Source: DATAMF01 sp964472565 (GTDB lineage: Bacteria > Chloroflexota > Anaerolineae > Aggregatilineales > Aggregatilineaceae). From it: a DNA stretch of 64,000 bases. Made by a program: the position numbers and the translations under genes. The stretch spans positions 1-64,000 of the forward strand of contig CAYYNB010000004.1 of the NCBI GenBank assembly GCA_964472565.1, in the 5' to 3' direction. Below the pieces are notes generated by a model, which ran no database searches, was not told the origin of the DNA, and worked only from the letters and a program-made list of their open reading frames with translations. Positions 8,881 to 17,990 of this stretch are shown piece after piece. The first letter of the stretch is position 1. Each line of letters starts with the position of its first letter.

Positions 8881-8894
8881 TCGAAACGTTTCAA
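8881..8894. promoter_or_regulatory. LacI-type operator upstream of the LacI gene
   Basis: TCGAAACGTTTCAA contains the perfect palindrome GAAACGTTTC with the central CG step typical of LacI/GalR operators. A second half site CGAAACG lies at 8869-8875. The minus-strand reading gives TTGAAA, which could serve as a -35 element, but I see no well-spaced -10. Confidence 0.6.
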
Positions 8895-8962
8895 TCACAT
8901 CTTGGCATAGATTGCTCGATTTTGTCAAGAACTGTATCAGCCAATCTATGCCATCAGGAAAA

Positions 8963-10189
8963 TTAATGTAATTCGATCACCGTATCGAACGGATTGCGCT
9001 TGTCTTCCGGGATGGTGATGAGCGTTGATGTGCCGCGCCGCTCCAGCGATAAGGGTGTGCCATCGAGCAGATGCGCCGATTGGATGTGATCGGGCACGTG
9101 TTCCAGGGGCACACTGTCGCTCAGGTAATGGAGGACGTGGATATAGTGGGCCTCGTTCCCCGTCGTGCTGACTGATTCCGGTGTGGGAGGAATGATCCCG
9201 GCGCGAGTGCCGTAAATTGAAGACCCATACTGCTGCAACCAGCGGCCTACTTCGTGCAAGCGCTGCGCGTGAATGGGGAAAATCTCACCTTCGGCGGTGG
9301 GGCCAACGTTCAGCAGCAGGTTGGCCCCTGCGCTGGCACTGCGGACCAGCAAATGGACCAGATGACGCGCGGATTTATGATTTTGATCGGCTTGATGATA
9401 ACCCCAACTGCTGTTGATCGTCATGCCGACTTCGAGCGGTTTGTCAGAAATCTGAGCCACATTAAATCCAGAGGTATTCATCCCCGGAAGGTCTTGTTCA
9501 AAGCCCTGAATATCTTCGCCGGGCAGCGGCTCGGTATGGCGGTTATTGAGCACAACCGCATGGGGTTGGAGTGTGTGGATCATGTCGTACAGTTTCTCAT
9601 ATTCGAAGGAACCGCCGGGTTTGAAGTATGCGCTGTTTTCGTCCAGGGGAAAGGCCGGCCAGTCGCCATCGAACCACATACAGGCGATCTCACCGAAATT
9701 GGTACACAGTTCGCGGACCTGTCCATGCAGAAAGTCGATGTAGTCGGACCAGGCCAGGCCGCTTTCGGCACGATAACGGTAGGCCGGGTGCTGCCAGTCG
9801 AGCAGCGAACTATAAAATCCCAGTTTGACATCTCCGCGCCGCGCGCAGGCATTTGCCAGTTCGTCTAACGGATCGCGACCAAAGGGTGTATTGGTCACTT
9901 TGTAGTCGCTGAGGGCGGTGTTATACATGCTGAAGCCGTCGTGGTGGCGGCTGGTGATCACCATGTATTTTTGCCCGGCATCGGCGGCGATGCTCACCCA
10001 TTGATCGGCGTTGAAACGGATTGGATTAAACTGCTGGGCCAGCGGGCGATAGTCGGCGTGGGGAATGTGCTCAATATGCATGACCCATTCGCCGCGCCCC
10101 AGGATGGAATACAGGCCCCAATGGATAAACATGCCAAAACGACGATCCTGAAACTGTTCTAAGCCCTGGGCTGATACTTGTTTTGCCAT
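8963..10189 (-). CDS. Alpha-L-fucosidase, glycoside hydrolase family 29
   Basis: This 408-residue enzyme hydrolyses terminal alpha-L-fucose. The family signatures are FGMFIHWGLYSI near the N-terminus, YMVITSRHHDGFSMYNT, and CMWFDGDW carrying the nucleophile (Asp174 most likely, Asp176 adjacent). The segment LLNVGPTAEGEI is typical of GH29. There is no signal peptide, so it acts on imported oligosaccharides. The start has GAGGA upstream. The protein is compact and ends with only a short beta domain. The gene lies between two LacI genes; a MITE-like repeat occupies its upstream gap and may supply or disturb its promoter. Confidence 0.93.
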   Translation of the reverse strand: MAKQVSAQGLEQFQDRRFGMFIHWGLYSILGRGEWVMHIEHIPHADYRPLAQQFNPIRFNADQWVSIAADAGQKYMVITSRHHDGFSMYNTALSDYKVTNTPFGRDPLDELANACARRGDVKLGFYSSLLDWQHPAYRYRAESGLAWSDYIDFLHGQVRELCTNFGEIACMWFDGDWPAFPLDENSAYFKPGGSFEYEKLYDMIHTLQPHAVVLNNRHTEPLPGEDIQGFEQDLPGMNTSGFNVAQISDKPLEVGMTINSSWGYHQADQNHKSARHLVHLLVRSASAGANLLLNVGPTAEGEIFPIHAQRLHEVGRWLQQYGSSIYGTRAGIIPPTPESVSTTGNEAHYIHVLHYLSDSVPLEHVPDHIQSAHLLDGTPLSLERRGTSTLITIPEDKRNPFDTVIELH

Positions 10190-10200
10190 TTTGTCCTCTC

Positions 10201-10313
10201 TGACTTAGGCTGCGCCAATATTTTCTTTACCCCATCCCCCCTTGCCCCTTCCCGAAGGGAAGGGGAGTCAAACCCACAGAATGTGGGGAATTATTTTCTT
10301 GGATCGGCCTTAA
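10201..10313 (+). repeat. MITE-like dispersed repeat, copy B
   Basis: A 113-bp copy begins TGACTTAGGCTGCGCCAATA and ends ATTATTTTCTTGGATCGGCCTTAA. The core hairpin is CCCCTTCCC-GA-AGGGAAGGGG. It fills almost the whole gap between the LacI stop codon (10310-10312, inside the repeat end) and the fucosidase start (10189), so it lies where the fucosidase promoter or an operon junction would be. Confidence 0.78.
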
Positions 10314-11320
10314 ATAGCGCGTGTGCTTTCACGGATAATCAGTTTGGGCGGCAGGACTCGCTGATAAATTGGCGTGGTGGGATTTTCGATGAGCGAAATG
10401 ATGTACTCGACCGCAAGCTGCGCCATGAGTTGGAAGTCCTGCCGGATCGTCGTGAGCGCGGGAACCAGATGAGCGGATTCGGGAACGTCGTCAAACCCGA
10501 CGATAGAGACGTCGTCCGGGACGAGCAACCCATGTTGGCGCAGCGCGGTGTGCGCACCCAGCGCCATTGAGTCATTTCCGGCGAAGACGGCGGTAAACTG
10601 TGCGCCCTGATCTAATAACTGGCACATCGCTTGATAGCCGCCTTCGATGGTGAAGTTTCCATCCACGCTCAGACTGGACTCTAAACCGTTGTTTGCCAGG
10701 GTAATTTGCCAACCCTCGTGACGATCCGCCGCATCATAGTTCAGCAGTGGGCCGGTAATTTCGGCAATCTGGCGATGCCCCAGATCGATCAGATATTGGG
10801 TTGCCAGCCGCGCCCCTTGAACCTGATCGTAGATCACAGAGGGGAGGTTAGCCCCCAACTTCGCCCCGATTTGTACAAAGGGGATACCGCGTGTCAGTTC
10901 CACCAGTTCATCATAATCATCGACAATCGGGACCAGAGGGATGAGAACCAGCCCATCGATAAAACGGGATGAGGCACTTTCCAGCGTATGGGCGAACTCG
11001 TCGTTATCGATGGCCGAAATGATGAAGTGATAACCGGATTGATGGGCAGAACGCGCCATGTCATACAAAACCCGGTTGAAGCCGAAATAGGGCATAACCA
11101 CTTCGATGGTATGCGAACGGTTGGTTTGCAGCATTTGCGCGGCGCGGTTGGGGTGATAATCCAACGCGCTGATGGCTTTTAAGACCCGATTACGTGTGGC
11201 CGGTGCAACACTGGTGCTGTCGTTGATCACACGAGAAACGGTCTGGTAAGAAACCCCTGCCTCGCGAGCTACATCACGTAAAGTTGCTCTTGGTTTAGAG
11301 TTCATAAGGAAATTGCCCAT
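10310..11320 (-). CDS. LacI/GalR-family regulator of the divergent oligosaccharide transporter operon
   Basis: This regulator has up to 336 residues, with ATG at 11320 or 11305; neither has a clear ribosome site. It carries the LacI helix-turn-helix TLRDVAREAGVSYQTVSRVINDS, hinge residues RAAQMLQTNRS and a sugar-binding-like effector domain. It is divergent from the ABC transporter/GH3/GH42 operon. Two copies of the palindrome TGTGA-N4-TCACA lie in the shared gap, one inside its own promoter and one just after the -10 of the transporter promoter. Repression of both promoters relieved by an imported sugar is the natural reading. The stop codon overlaps repeat copy B. Confidence 0.93.
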   Translation of the reverse strand: MGNFLMNSKPRATLRDVAREAGVSYQTVSRVINDSTSVAPATRNRVLKAISALDYHPNRAAQMLQTNRSHTIEVVMPYFGFNRVLYDMARSAHQSGYHFIISAIDNDEFAHTLESASSRFIDGLVLIPLVPIVDDYDELVELTRGIPFVQIGAKLGANLPSVIYDQVQGARLATQYLIDLGHRQIAEITGPLLNYDAADRHEGWQITLANNGLESSLSVDGNFTIEGGYQAMCQLLDQGAQFTAVFAGNDSMALGAHTALRQHGLLVPDDVSIVGFDDVPESAHLVPALTTIRQDFQLMAQLAVEYIISLIENPTTPIYQRVLPPKLIIRESTRAI

Positions 11321-11351
11321 CTAAAGGCATCATTTGTGCGAGTTCATACTT

Positions 11352-11380
11352 ATTATATGTGACTTGTCACAAAGGTTCAA
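11352..11380 (-). promoter_or_regulatory. Sigma-70-type promoter of the LacI gene with operator in the spacer
   Basis: On the minus strand TTGAAC and TATAAT are separated by exactly 17 bp. The spacer contains the palindrome TGTGAC-TT-GTCACA (11358-11371). A repressor bound there would block polymerase, fitting autoregulation by the adjacent LacI protein. Confidence 0.7.
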
Positions 11381-11435
11381 GCGCCTGATTGGTATTTAAG
11401 GTTGAATTCAATTTAAACGAATTTTTGAAATATGC

Positions 11436-11482
11436 TTGAATTTTGACTCTAAACCGTGATATAACTATTGTGAACAGTCACA
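11436..11482 (+). promoter_or_regulatory. Promoter and operator of the oligosaccharide transporter operon
   Basis: TTGAAT (11436-11441) and TATAAC (11460-11465) are 18 bp apart on the plus strand. The palindrome TGTGAACAGTCACA (11469-11482) covers the expected start site and shares the TGTGA/TCACA arms with the site in the divergent LacI promoter. The remaining leader up to 11627 (about 145 nt) shows no other clear feature except AGGAGG before the first gene. Confidence 0.6.
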
Positions 11483-11627
11483 TTCAAGTCTACATTCTAG
11501 AAAACATATTCGATCAACCACTCTCCGCGTGTCTCAGAGAAAGGATTCGTCTACTGGATTCACATCTGCAAAGCATCTCACTTATCTGCTTGATTGGCAA
11601 ACAAATAGATGTTAGGAGGCTCAACAC

Positions 11628-13577
11628 ATGAAATACCGGATTACGCTTTTGGTTGTACTCTTTGCAATGCTTCTCGGAGCGTTGGGGTCTGTTTCCGCTC
11701 AGGATGCTCCCAAATATGGTGAAGCGCCGATGTTGGCGGAACGTGTCGCCGCGGGTGAACTGCCCCCCGTTGAAGAACGCCTGCCCGAAAATCCTCGCCA
11801 ACTGGCCCTTGCGTGGTCTGAAACCGGAACTTATGGTGGTGAACTGCGCGTCCCATTTGGGGGCGACAGCCCATTCTGGGGCGGCCAGATGGTGTTCTAT
11901 TCGGCGTGGCGCGGCAGCCTCGTAAACTGGAATGCCGACTTTTCGAACTGGGAACCCAACCTGGCGGAAAGCGTTGACGTGAGCGATGATGCGACCAGCT
12001 ACACTTTCCATCTGCGGAAGGGTATCAAATGGTCGGACGGCGTTCCGTTCACCGCGGATGATGTTGTATTTTACATCGATGACATCATGAAAAACGAAGA
12101 AATCAACGCCGGTAATTTCCCCGAAGGCTGGCTGCTGCCCGGTGATGTGCCGCCAACCATTGAGAAGATCGACGATTATACCTTTACGATCACCTTCGAC
12201 GTGCCCTACGGCATGTTCCTGATCAACATGGCGGGCTGGGATGGCTGGCAGATGACGACGGCCCCCAAGCACTATCTCCAGCAGTTCCATATCAAGTACA
12301 ATCCTGATGGTATCGATGCACTGATTGCTGAAACTGAAGGCGCGAGCGATTGGGTTACGCTCTTCCAGTTGCATTCGGCGGTTGGCCCCGGCGCGGACCA
12401 AGCAGTGGCCATGCGCGATGTGAACTATCCGACGTTGTTCCCCTGGGTTGTCACCCAACCGTTGGGCAGCGGTACACAGTTTATCGCGGAACGCAACCCC
12501 TATTTCTACTGCGTGGACAGCGCTGGCAACCAGCTCCCCTATATTGACCGGATTGTTGAAACCGCTTATCAGGATGAACAAACCCTGCTGCTCGATGTGC
12601 TGGCGGGTAAGTTCGACACTATGCCCAATCCGGCCAACGAAAACCGTTCGCTGTTTTTCGATGATCCAGAAACGTCAGGCTTGAAAGTTTACGTTCTGCC
12701 ACGTGAAGGCGGCGGTGTGGTGTCGATCCAGTTCAACATGACGCACCCCGAAATGGGCGAACTTTTCAGCCAGAAAGATTTCCGGATTGGCATGTCGCAT
12801 GCCATTAACCGCCAGGAAATTGTCGATATTGTGTACTTCGGAGAAGGCACACTGCGGCAGATTTCACCCAATGCAGACTCGCCGCTCTACAACGAGCAGA
12901 TGAGCACCCAGTATCTGGAATACAATGTCGATGTGGCGAATGAATACCTGGATAAGGTGCTGCCCGACAAAGACAGCGACGGCTGGCGTTTGGGACCTGA
13001 TGGCGAAAAACTGTCGATAGTCTTTACCATCCAGACGGGCGACTACGGCCTGCGTTTCACCGATGTGGCTGAACTGCTCAAGGGTTACTTTGCAGAAGTT
13101 GGCGTGGACATCATTGTTGATGTGGTTGACAACCAGGTTTGGACCGACCGTTCAGCCGACAATACCATCGAAGCCACCGTGTATACGGGCGAAGGCGGCA
13201 TGGGTATGTCAGCGATCCTTGATCCTCGTTATTATGTACCGAGTAGCCGTTCGCAAATCTATGGTAACGCGTGGGCGATCTGGTACCGTGAAAAAGACAA
13301 TCCCGCTGGCATTGAACCGCCGCAGTACATCAAGGATCAACTGGCGCTGATGGAGTCCGTGCTCCAGGCTCCGACCTATGAAGAGCGTATGGACTTGATG
13401 CGGCAGGTTATTCAGGCGGGCGCGGAGGAGTTCTGGGTACTGGGTATTGCCAGCCCGCCGACCACCTACCGTCCGTTAAACGCGGCTATCGGCAATGTGC
13501 CCGAAAGCTGGGTGGATGGTTGGCCCGTTGGTGGTGTGTCGATTGCCTTCCCAGAGCAGTGGTATTTCAAGCAATAA
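11628..13577 (+). CDS. ABC transporter substrate-binding protein, family 5 (oligosaccharide/oligopeptide type)
   Basis: This exported binding protein of 649 residues begins with a clear signal peptide (KYRITLLVVLFAMLLGALGSVSAQ). The SBP_bac_5 fold is marked by the segments YTFHLRKGIKWSDGVPFTADDVV and DFRIGMSHAINRQEIVDIVY. AGGAGG lies 8 nt before ATG 11628. Family 5 proteins bind di- and oligopeptides, but many in thermophiles and plant-matter degraders bind cello-, xylo- or xyloglucan oligosaccharides. The flanking GH3 and GH42 genes in the same operon favour a sugar ligand. A strong stem-loop after the stop separates it from the permease genes. Confidence 0.9.
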   Translation: MKYRITLLVVLFAMLLGALGSVSAQDAPKYGEAPMLAERVAAGELPPVEERLPENPRQLALAWSETGTYGGELRVPFGGDSPFWGGQMVFYSAWRGSLVNWNADFSNWEPNLAESVDVSDDATSYTFHLRKGIKWSDGVPFTADDVVFYIDDIMKNEEINAGNFPEGWLLPGDVPPTIEKIDDYTFTITFDVPYGMFLINMAGWDGWQMTTAPKHYLQQFHIKYNPDGIDALIAETEGASDWVTLFQLHSAVGPGADQAVAMRDVNYPTLFPWVVTQPLGSGTQFIAERNPYFYCVDSAGNQLPYIDRIVETAYQDEQTLLLDVLAGKFDTMPNPANENRSLFFDDPETSGLKVYVLPREGGGVVSIQFNMTHPEMGELFSQKDFRIGMSHAINRQEIVDIVYFGEGTLRQISPNADSPLYNEQMSTQYLEYNVDVANEYLDKVLPDKDSDGWRLGPDGEKLSIVFTIQTGDYGLRFTDVAELLKGYFAEVGVDIIVDVVDNQVWTDRSADNTIEATVYTGEGGMGMSAILDPRYYVPSSRSQIYGNAWAIWYREKDNPAGIEPPQYIKDQLALMESVLQAPTYEERMDLMRQVIQAGAEEFWVLGIASPPTTYRPLNAAIGNVPESWVDGWPVGGVSIAFPEQWYFKQ

Positions 13578-13614
13578 GCCACGGCGTTTTGACGGGTAAG
13601 GGAATTTAGAACAA

Positions 13615-13641
13615 TTTGGGGCGGGGAAAATCCGCCCCAAA
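13615..13641 (+). promoter_or_regulatory. Intercistronic stem-loop after the binding-protein gene
   Basis: TTTGGGGCGG and CCGCCCCAAA pair perfectly (10 bp, 7-nt loop) between the binding protein and first permease. There is no U-run after it, only AAATTAATAG, so it is more likely an mRNA-stabilising or partially attenuating structure that raises binding-protein levels over the permeases. The permease ribosome site AGGAGGTG follows directly. Confidence 0.65.
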
Positions 13642-13658
13642 AATTAATAGGAGGTGAT

Positions 13659-14648
13659 ATGACTAAATTTATTCTCAAACGACTGTTGTACATGATTCCG
13701 ATGCTGTTTGTTGTGTCACTGCTGGTCTTTGTCACGATTCAACTTCCAGAGGGTGACTATGTAACCGCAATGATTGAACAAATGCGGAACCAGCAGGGCA
13801 CCAACTGGTCCCCCCAGTTTGAAGATGCCATGCGGGAACGGTATGGATTAAACGAGTCGGTGCTGACGCAGTACCTTAAGTGGATTGAAAATATTGTACT
13901 CCACGGCGATTTTGGCTATTCCTTCCAAAATAATGGCCCCTCGCAGCAGATCATGTGGGACCGGCTGGGGATGACTTTGGTGGTCACGTTTTCCAGTTTC
14001 ATCTTTAGCTGGATGGTGGCGCTGCCTATCGGAATCTATTCGGCGGTGAAGCAATACAGCATCGGCGATTATATTTTCAGCCTTATCGGATTCATCGGTA
14101 TGGCGACCCCCGGCTTTTTGATCGCGCTGATTGCGATGTATCTCGCTTTTACCCATTGGGGCGATAGTCTGAGCGGCTTGTTTTCCGTCGAATATGAACA
14201 CGCTCCCTGGAGTTTGAACAAATTTATTGACCTGCTCAAGCATCTCTGGATTCCGATGATTATTGTGGGAACTGCCGGAACTGCCGGGTTGATCCGTATT
14301 ATGCGCGCGAACCTACTGGATGAACTCAACAAACCGTATGTGGAAACGGCCCGCGCCAAAGGTTTGCCGGAATGGCGGCTGCTGATGAAATATCCCGTTC
14401 GCCATGCACTGAATCCCTTTGTGAGCACGATTGGCTGGACGCTGCCCGCGCTGGTGGCCGGTGAGGCCATCGTGGCGATTGTGTTGAACTTGCCGACAAC
14501 TGGCCCTGTGCTGCTGCAAGCGCTCAAAGTGCAGGATATGTATGTCGCTGCCGGGTTCCTGTTGGTGTTGAGTTTATTGACGATGACCGGAACGCTATTG
14601 TCGGATATTTTGCTGGCGTGGCTTGATCCGCGCATCCGGTATGAGTAG
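13659..14648 (+). CDS. ABC transporter permease, DppB/OppB type
   Basis: This inner-membrane subunit has 329 residues. A first transmembrane helix (LLYMIPMLFVVSLLVFVTIQL) is followed by an extracytoplasmic stretch and a cluster of about five helices. The binding-protein-dependent transport loop (ETARAKGLPEWRLLMKYPVRHALNP) contacts the ATPase. AGGAGGTG precedes the ATG at optimal spacing. It is the second gene of the transporter operon and pairs with the next gene to form the channel. Confidence 0.93.
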   Translation: MTKFILKRLLYMIPMLFVVSLLVFVTIQLPEGDYVTAMIEQMRNQQGTNWSPQFEDAMRERYGLNESVLTQYLKWIENIVLHGDFGYSFQNNGPSQQIMWDRLGMTLVVTFSSFIFSWMVALPIGIYSAVKQYSIGDYIFSLIGFIGMATPGFLIALIAMYLAFTHWGDSLSGLFSVEYEHAPWSLNKFIDLLKHLWIPMIIVGTAGTAGLIRIMRANLLDELNKPYVETARAKGLPEWRLLMKYPVRHALNPFVSTIGWTLPALVAGEAIVAIVLNLPTTGPVLLQALKVQDMYVAAGFLLVLSLLTMTGTLLSDILLAWLDPRIRYE

Positions 14649-14665
14649 GTGGAGACAAAATCGGT

Positions 14666-15844
14666 ATGGCTAATATCACCACTACCCAAACGGGTTTACA
14701 GCCGGATGTCGTTCAGGCTGTGAGCACGGAGATTCCTCAAGTTGATGTCGCTTCCCAATGGCGGCTGATGTGGTGGAAGTTCCGCAAGCATCGTTTAGCG
14801 ATGGTCAGCCTGATCATTGTATTGATGCTGTACACTATTGCGATCTTTGCCGGATTCTTCGCTCCACAATCCAAAACAACCTACAGTAAATCCTATACAC
14901 AGGCTCCGCCACAGGCTATTCACTGGTTTGATGATGGGAAATTCGGCCCTTACGTGTATGGGTACAAACAAGAGACCGATCCGCTCACCCTGAAGCGCAC
15001 CTATGTGGTCGATAAAAGTAAAAAATATCCTTTGGGATTTTTCGTAAAAGGCGACGACTATTCGATTGGACTCAGCGGAACATCAATTGAGTGGGTTGAT
15101 AAGCTGCACTTTAACGCCAGCATACACTTTTTCGGCGCAAAGAATCACGGCGATCCGTTTTATCTGGCGGGGGCAGATGACCTGGGACGTGATGTGTGGA
15201 GCCGGATGATTTATGCCTCGCAAATCTCATTGTCGGTGGGATTAGTTGGTGTTTTCCTGAGCCTGAGCCTGGGAATTATTCTGGGAGGGCTTTCTGGTCT
15301 GATCGGGGGCTGGGTTGATAACCTGATCCAGCGTTGGATCGAACTTTTGCGCTCGATTCCAGACATCCCGTTGTGGATGGCGCTGGCGACGGCTGTGCCG
15401 CCCCGTTGGGACCCGGTTGTGGTTTATTTTGGTATTACCGTGATCCTCTCGTTTCTGGGGTGGACGGGGATGGCCCGCGTTGTGCGGGGGCGATTCCTGG
15501 CACTGCGCGAAGAGGACTTCATTTTGGCAGCCGAATTAGATGGTGTGCCGCGCCGCCGGATTATCATCAAACATATGGTCCCGTCTTTCCTGAGCCATAT
15601 CATTGCTTCGGTGACACTGGCGATTCCCGGCATGATTCTGGGCGAAACGGCATTAAGTTTTCTCGGCCTGGGATTACAAGCTCCGGTGGTGAGCTGGGGT
15701 GTGATGCTCAAGGATGCACAGAGTATCCGCGTGATTTCGAATATGCCCTGGATGCTGCTGCCCGGCGCGGCGGTGTCGATTACAGTCCTGGTATTTAATT
15801 TCCTGGGCGATGGCCTGCGCGATGCGGCTGACCCCTATCATTGA
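14666..15844 (+). CDS. ABC transporter permease, DppC/OppC type, with enlarged extracytoplasmic loop
   Basis: This second permease subunit has 392 residues. After an N-terminal cytoplasmic tail comes helix 1 (MVSLIIVLMLYTIAIFAGFFA). An insert of roughly 110 residues then precedes the GADDLGRDVWSRMIYASQISLSVG motif. Ordinary DppC proteins (about 300 residues) lack such a long insert; it is common in oligosaccharide-type members. The ATPase-contact loop is LAAELDGVPRRRIIIKHMVPSFLSH. It is 17 bp after the DppB gene, with GGTGGAG upstream. Confidence 0.92.
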   Translation: MANITTTQTGLQPDVVQAVSTEIPQVDVASQWRLMWWKFRKHRLAMVSLIIVLMLYTIAIFAGFFAPQSKTTYSKSYTQAPPQAIHWFDDGKFGPYVYGYKQETDPLTLKRTYVVDKSKKYPLGFFVKGDDYSIGLSGTSIEWVDKLHFNASIHFFGAKNHGDPFYLAGADDLGRDVWSRMIYASQISLSVGLVGVFLSLSLGIILGGLSGLIGGWVDNLIQRWIELLRSIPDIPLWMALATAVPPRWDPVVVYFGITVILSFLGWTGMARVVRGRFLALREEDFILAAELDGVPRRRIIIKHMVPSFLSHIIASVTLAIPGMILGETALSFLGLGLQAPVVSWGVMLKDAQSIRVISNMPWMLLPGAAVSITVLVFNFLGDGLRDAADPYH

Positions 15845-15856
15845 TGAGATTTAGAT

Positions 15857-16909
15857 ATGAACACTGAACAGTTACTATTAGAAGTGCAAGATTTGAAGCT
15901 GCACTTTTTCACCAATGAAGGTGTGGTCAAGGCCGTAAATGGCGCAAGCTATACGGTTCAGCGCGGCAAAACGCTTTGTATTGTAGGAGAAAGCGGCTGC
16001 GGTAAAAGTGTCGCGGCGCGTGCTATCCTACAAATCGTTCACCAACCCGGCAAAATCATCGACGGGAAAATTTTCTATCACAGACCTCTGGCGAGTGGCA
16101 GAACCGAAACGGTGGACATTACCCGGCTTCGCCCACGCGGCGCGGCCATTCGGATGCTTCGCGGCAACGAGATCGCTATGATCTTTCAGGAGCCGATGAC
16201 TTCGCTCAGCCCGCTGTATACGGTGGGGAACCAGATCATCGAAGCGATCCGGCTGCACAACCGGATTTCGAAAGAAGATGCCCACGAGCGCGCAGTTGAA
16301 ATGCTGGCGAAAGTCGGAATCCCCAAACCGGAAGCACGCATTGACGAATATCCATTTCGTCTGAGCGGCGGGATGCGGCAGCGATGCATGATTGCGATGG
16401 CACTGTCGTGCAATCCTAAGCTGCTGATTGCGGATGAGCCGACTACTGCCCTGGATGTCACCACACAAGCTCAAATTCTGGACTTGATGCTGCAACTTCA
16501 GAACGAATTTGGAATGTCCATCTTATTCATCACCCATGACCTGGGTGTGGTGGCGGAAATTGCCGATGATGTGGCGGTGATGTATATGGGGATGGTGGTC
16601 GAACGCGGGGATGCGGATACGATTTTTAACACGCCCAAACACCCCTATACGATTTCACTGCTGAAGTCGATTCCTAAGATTGGACCCACCCGCCAACGAC
16701 TCGATCCGATTCGAGGGATGGTGCCGTCGCCCTTCGAGACGCTAAATGGCTGTCCATTCCATCCGCGCTGCGACCAGATGGTGAAGGGATTGTGTGATAA
16801 GGTTGTCCCAACTACCGTTGCTTTGAGCGAAAACCATGAGATACGGTGCCTGCTCTACGATAAAGCTCATCTAGCAAAACAATCGATGGAGGAGATGCAC
16901 CATGACTAA
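15857..16909 (+). CDS. ABC transporter ATP-binding protein, DppD/OppD type
   Basis: This cytoplasmic ATPase has 350 residues. Visible are Walker A (GESGCGKSVAAR), the Q-loop (FQEPMTSL), the signature LSGGMRQR and Walker B (LLIADEPTTALD), then the His switch (ITHD). The C-terminal oligopeptide-type extension contains C-PFHPRC and a further Cys, the cluster or zinc motif of this subfamily. Its last 8 bp overlap the next gene, implying translational coupling. Confidence 0.94.
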   Translation: MNTEQLLLEVQDLKLHFFTNEGVVKAVNGASYTVQRGKTLCIVGESGCGKSVAARAILQIVHQPGKIIDGKIFYHRPLASGRTETVDITRLRPRGAAIRMLRGNEIAMIFQEPMTSLSPLYTVGNQIIEAIRLHNRISKEDAHERAVEMLAKVGIPKPEARIDEYPFRLSGGMRQRCMIAMALSCNPKLLIADEPTTALDVTTQAQILDLMLQLQNEFGMSILFITHDLGVVAEIADDVAVMYMGMVVERGDADTIFNTPKHPYTISLLKSIPKIGPTRQRLDPIRGMVPSPFETLNGCPFHPRCDQMVKGLCDKVVPTTVALSENHEIRCLLYDKAHLAKQSMEEMHHD

Positions 16910-17978
16910 TTTGGCTGCGAGCGAAAAAAATCTGCTGGAAGTGCGTAACCTGAAGATGTGGTTCGCCAAACGGAGCGGATTCATGGGGCGGGATGTCAGC
17001 TATGTCAAAGCGGTGGATGATGTGAACTTTTACATTCAGCGCGGCGAGACTCTGGGATTAGTGGGGGAAAGCGGCTGCGGTAAAACGACGATTGGGCGCT
17101 GTATTGTCCGCGCTTACCAACCGACTGCCGGGGAAATTCTTTATTATGCGGATGGGGAGGCCAGCCAAGGCGCGGTTGATCTGGCCCAGCTTGAACACAA
17201 AAAACTGCGGCGTTATCGGCAGGAAATCCGCATGATCTTTCAGGACCCCTATTCATCGCTCAACCCGCGTATGACGGTTTTTGAGATTGTGGCCGAAGTG
17301 TTAAAAGTGAATCAACTGGCTACGGGGCACGACCTGGAAGAGCGGGTTGCACAACTTCTTCAGCGGGTCGGTTTGCGGCCAGAGTACATGCGCCGTTATC
17401 CGCATGCGTTTAGCGGCGGCGAACGGCAGCGGATTGTCATTGCGCGCGCACTGGCAACGAATCCGCGTTTGATTGTGGCGGATGAAGCTATTTCGGCCCT
17501 GGATGTGTCTATTCGCGCCCAGATTTTGAATTTATTGGAAGACCTTCAGGAGGAACTGGGCCTGACGTATTTGTTTATTGCGCATGATTTGAGCGTTGTC
17601 CGCCATATTTGCGATAGGGTCAATGTGATGTATGTAGGAAAACTGGTCGAATCGGCAGAAGCAACTTCCCTTTACACACAGCCTAAACACCCTTACACTG
17701 AGGCGTTGATGTCGGCAGTACCGATTCATAATCCGCGTTCGCGCGGCAGCAAACAGCGTATCCGGTTGGAAGGGGACGTCGCCGATCCTGCCAACCCGCC
17801 GAGTGGATGTTACTTTCATCCGCGCTGCCGGTATGCACAAGAACGGTGCGCCCACGAAGAACCGGCCCTGCGCCTGATTGAAAGTGACAACCCTCAGCCG
17901 CATTTTGCCGCCTGTCATTTTGCCGAAGAACTCCATTTACAGGGGGCAGTAGCAGAAATGGTCGCTGCTGAAAAGTAG
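16902..17978 (+). CDS. ABC transporter ATP-binding protein, DppF/OppF type
   Basis: This second ATPase of the transporter has 358 residues. Walker A is GESGCGKTTIGR, the Q-loop FQDPYSSLNPRMTV, the signature FSGGERQRI, Walker B LIVADEAISALD and the switch AHD. The Cys-rich oligopeptide-type tail ends in YFHPRCRYAQERC. Walker B carries DEA rather than the commoner DEP, which is tolerated in the family. The ATG overlaps the end of the DppD gene. It is followed by the GH3 gene, so transporter and hydrolase are probably on one transcript. Confidence 0.94.
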   Translation: MTNLAASEKNLLEVRNLKMWFAKRSGFMGRDVSYVKAVDDVNFYIQRGETLGLVGESGCGKTTIGRCIVRAYQPTAGEILYYADGEASQGAVDLAQLEHKKLRRYRQEIRMIFQDPYSSLNPRMTVFEIVAEVLKVNQLATGHDLEERVAQLLQRVGLRPEYMRRYPHAFSGGERQRIVIARALATNPRLIVADEAISALDVSIRAQILNLLEDLQEELGLTYLFIAHDLSVVRHICDRVNVMYVGKLVESAEATSLYTQPKHPYTEALMSAVPIHNPRSRGSKQRIRLEGDVADPANPPSGCYFHPRCRYAQERCAHEEPALRLIESDNPQPHFAACHFAEELHLQGAVAEMVAAEK

Positions 17979-17990
17979 AGGAATATCGTG

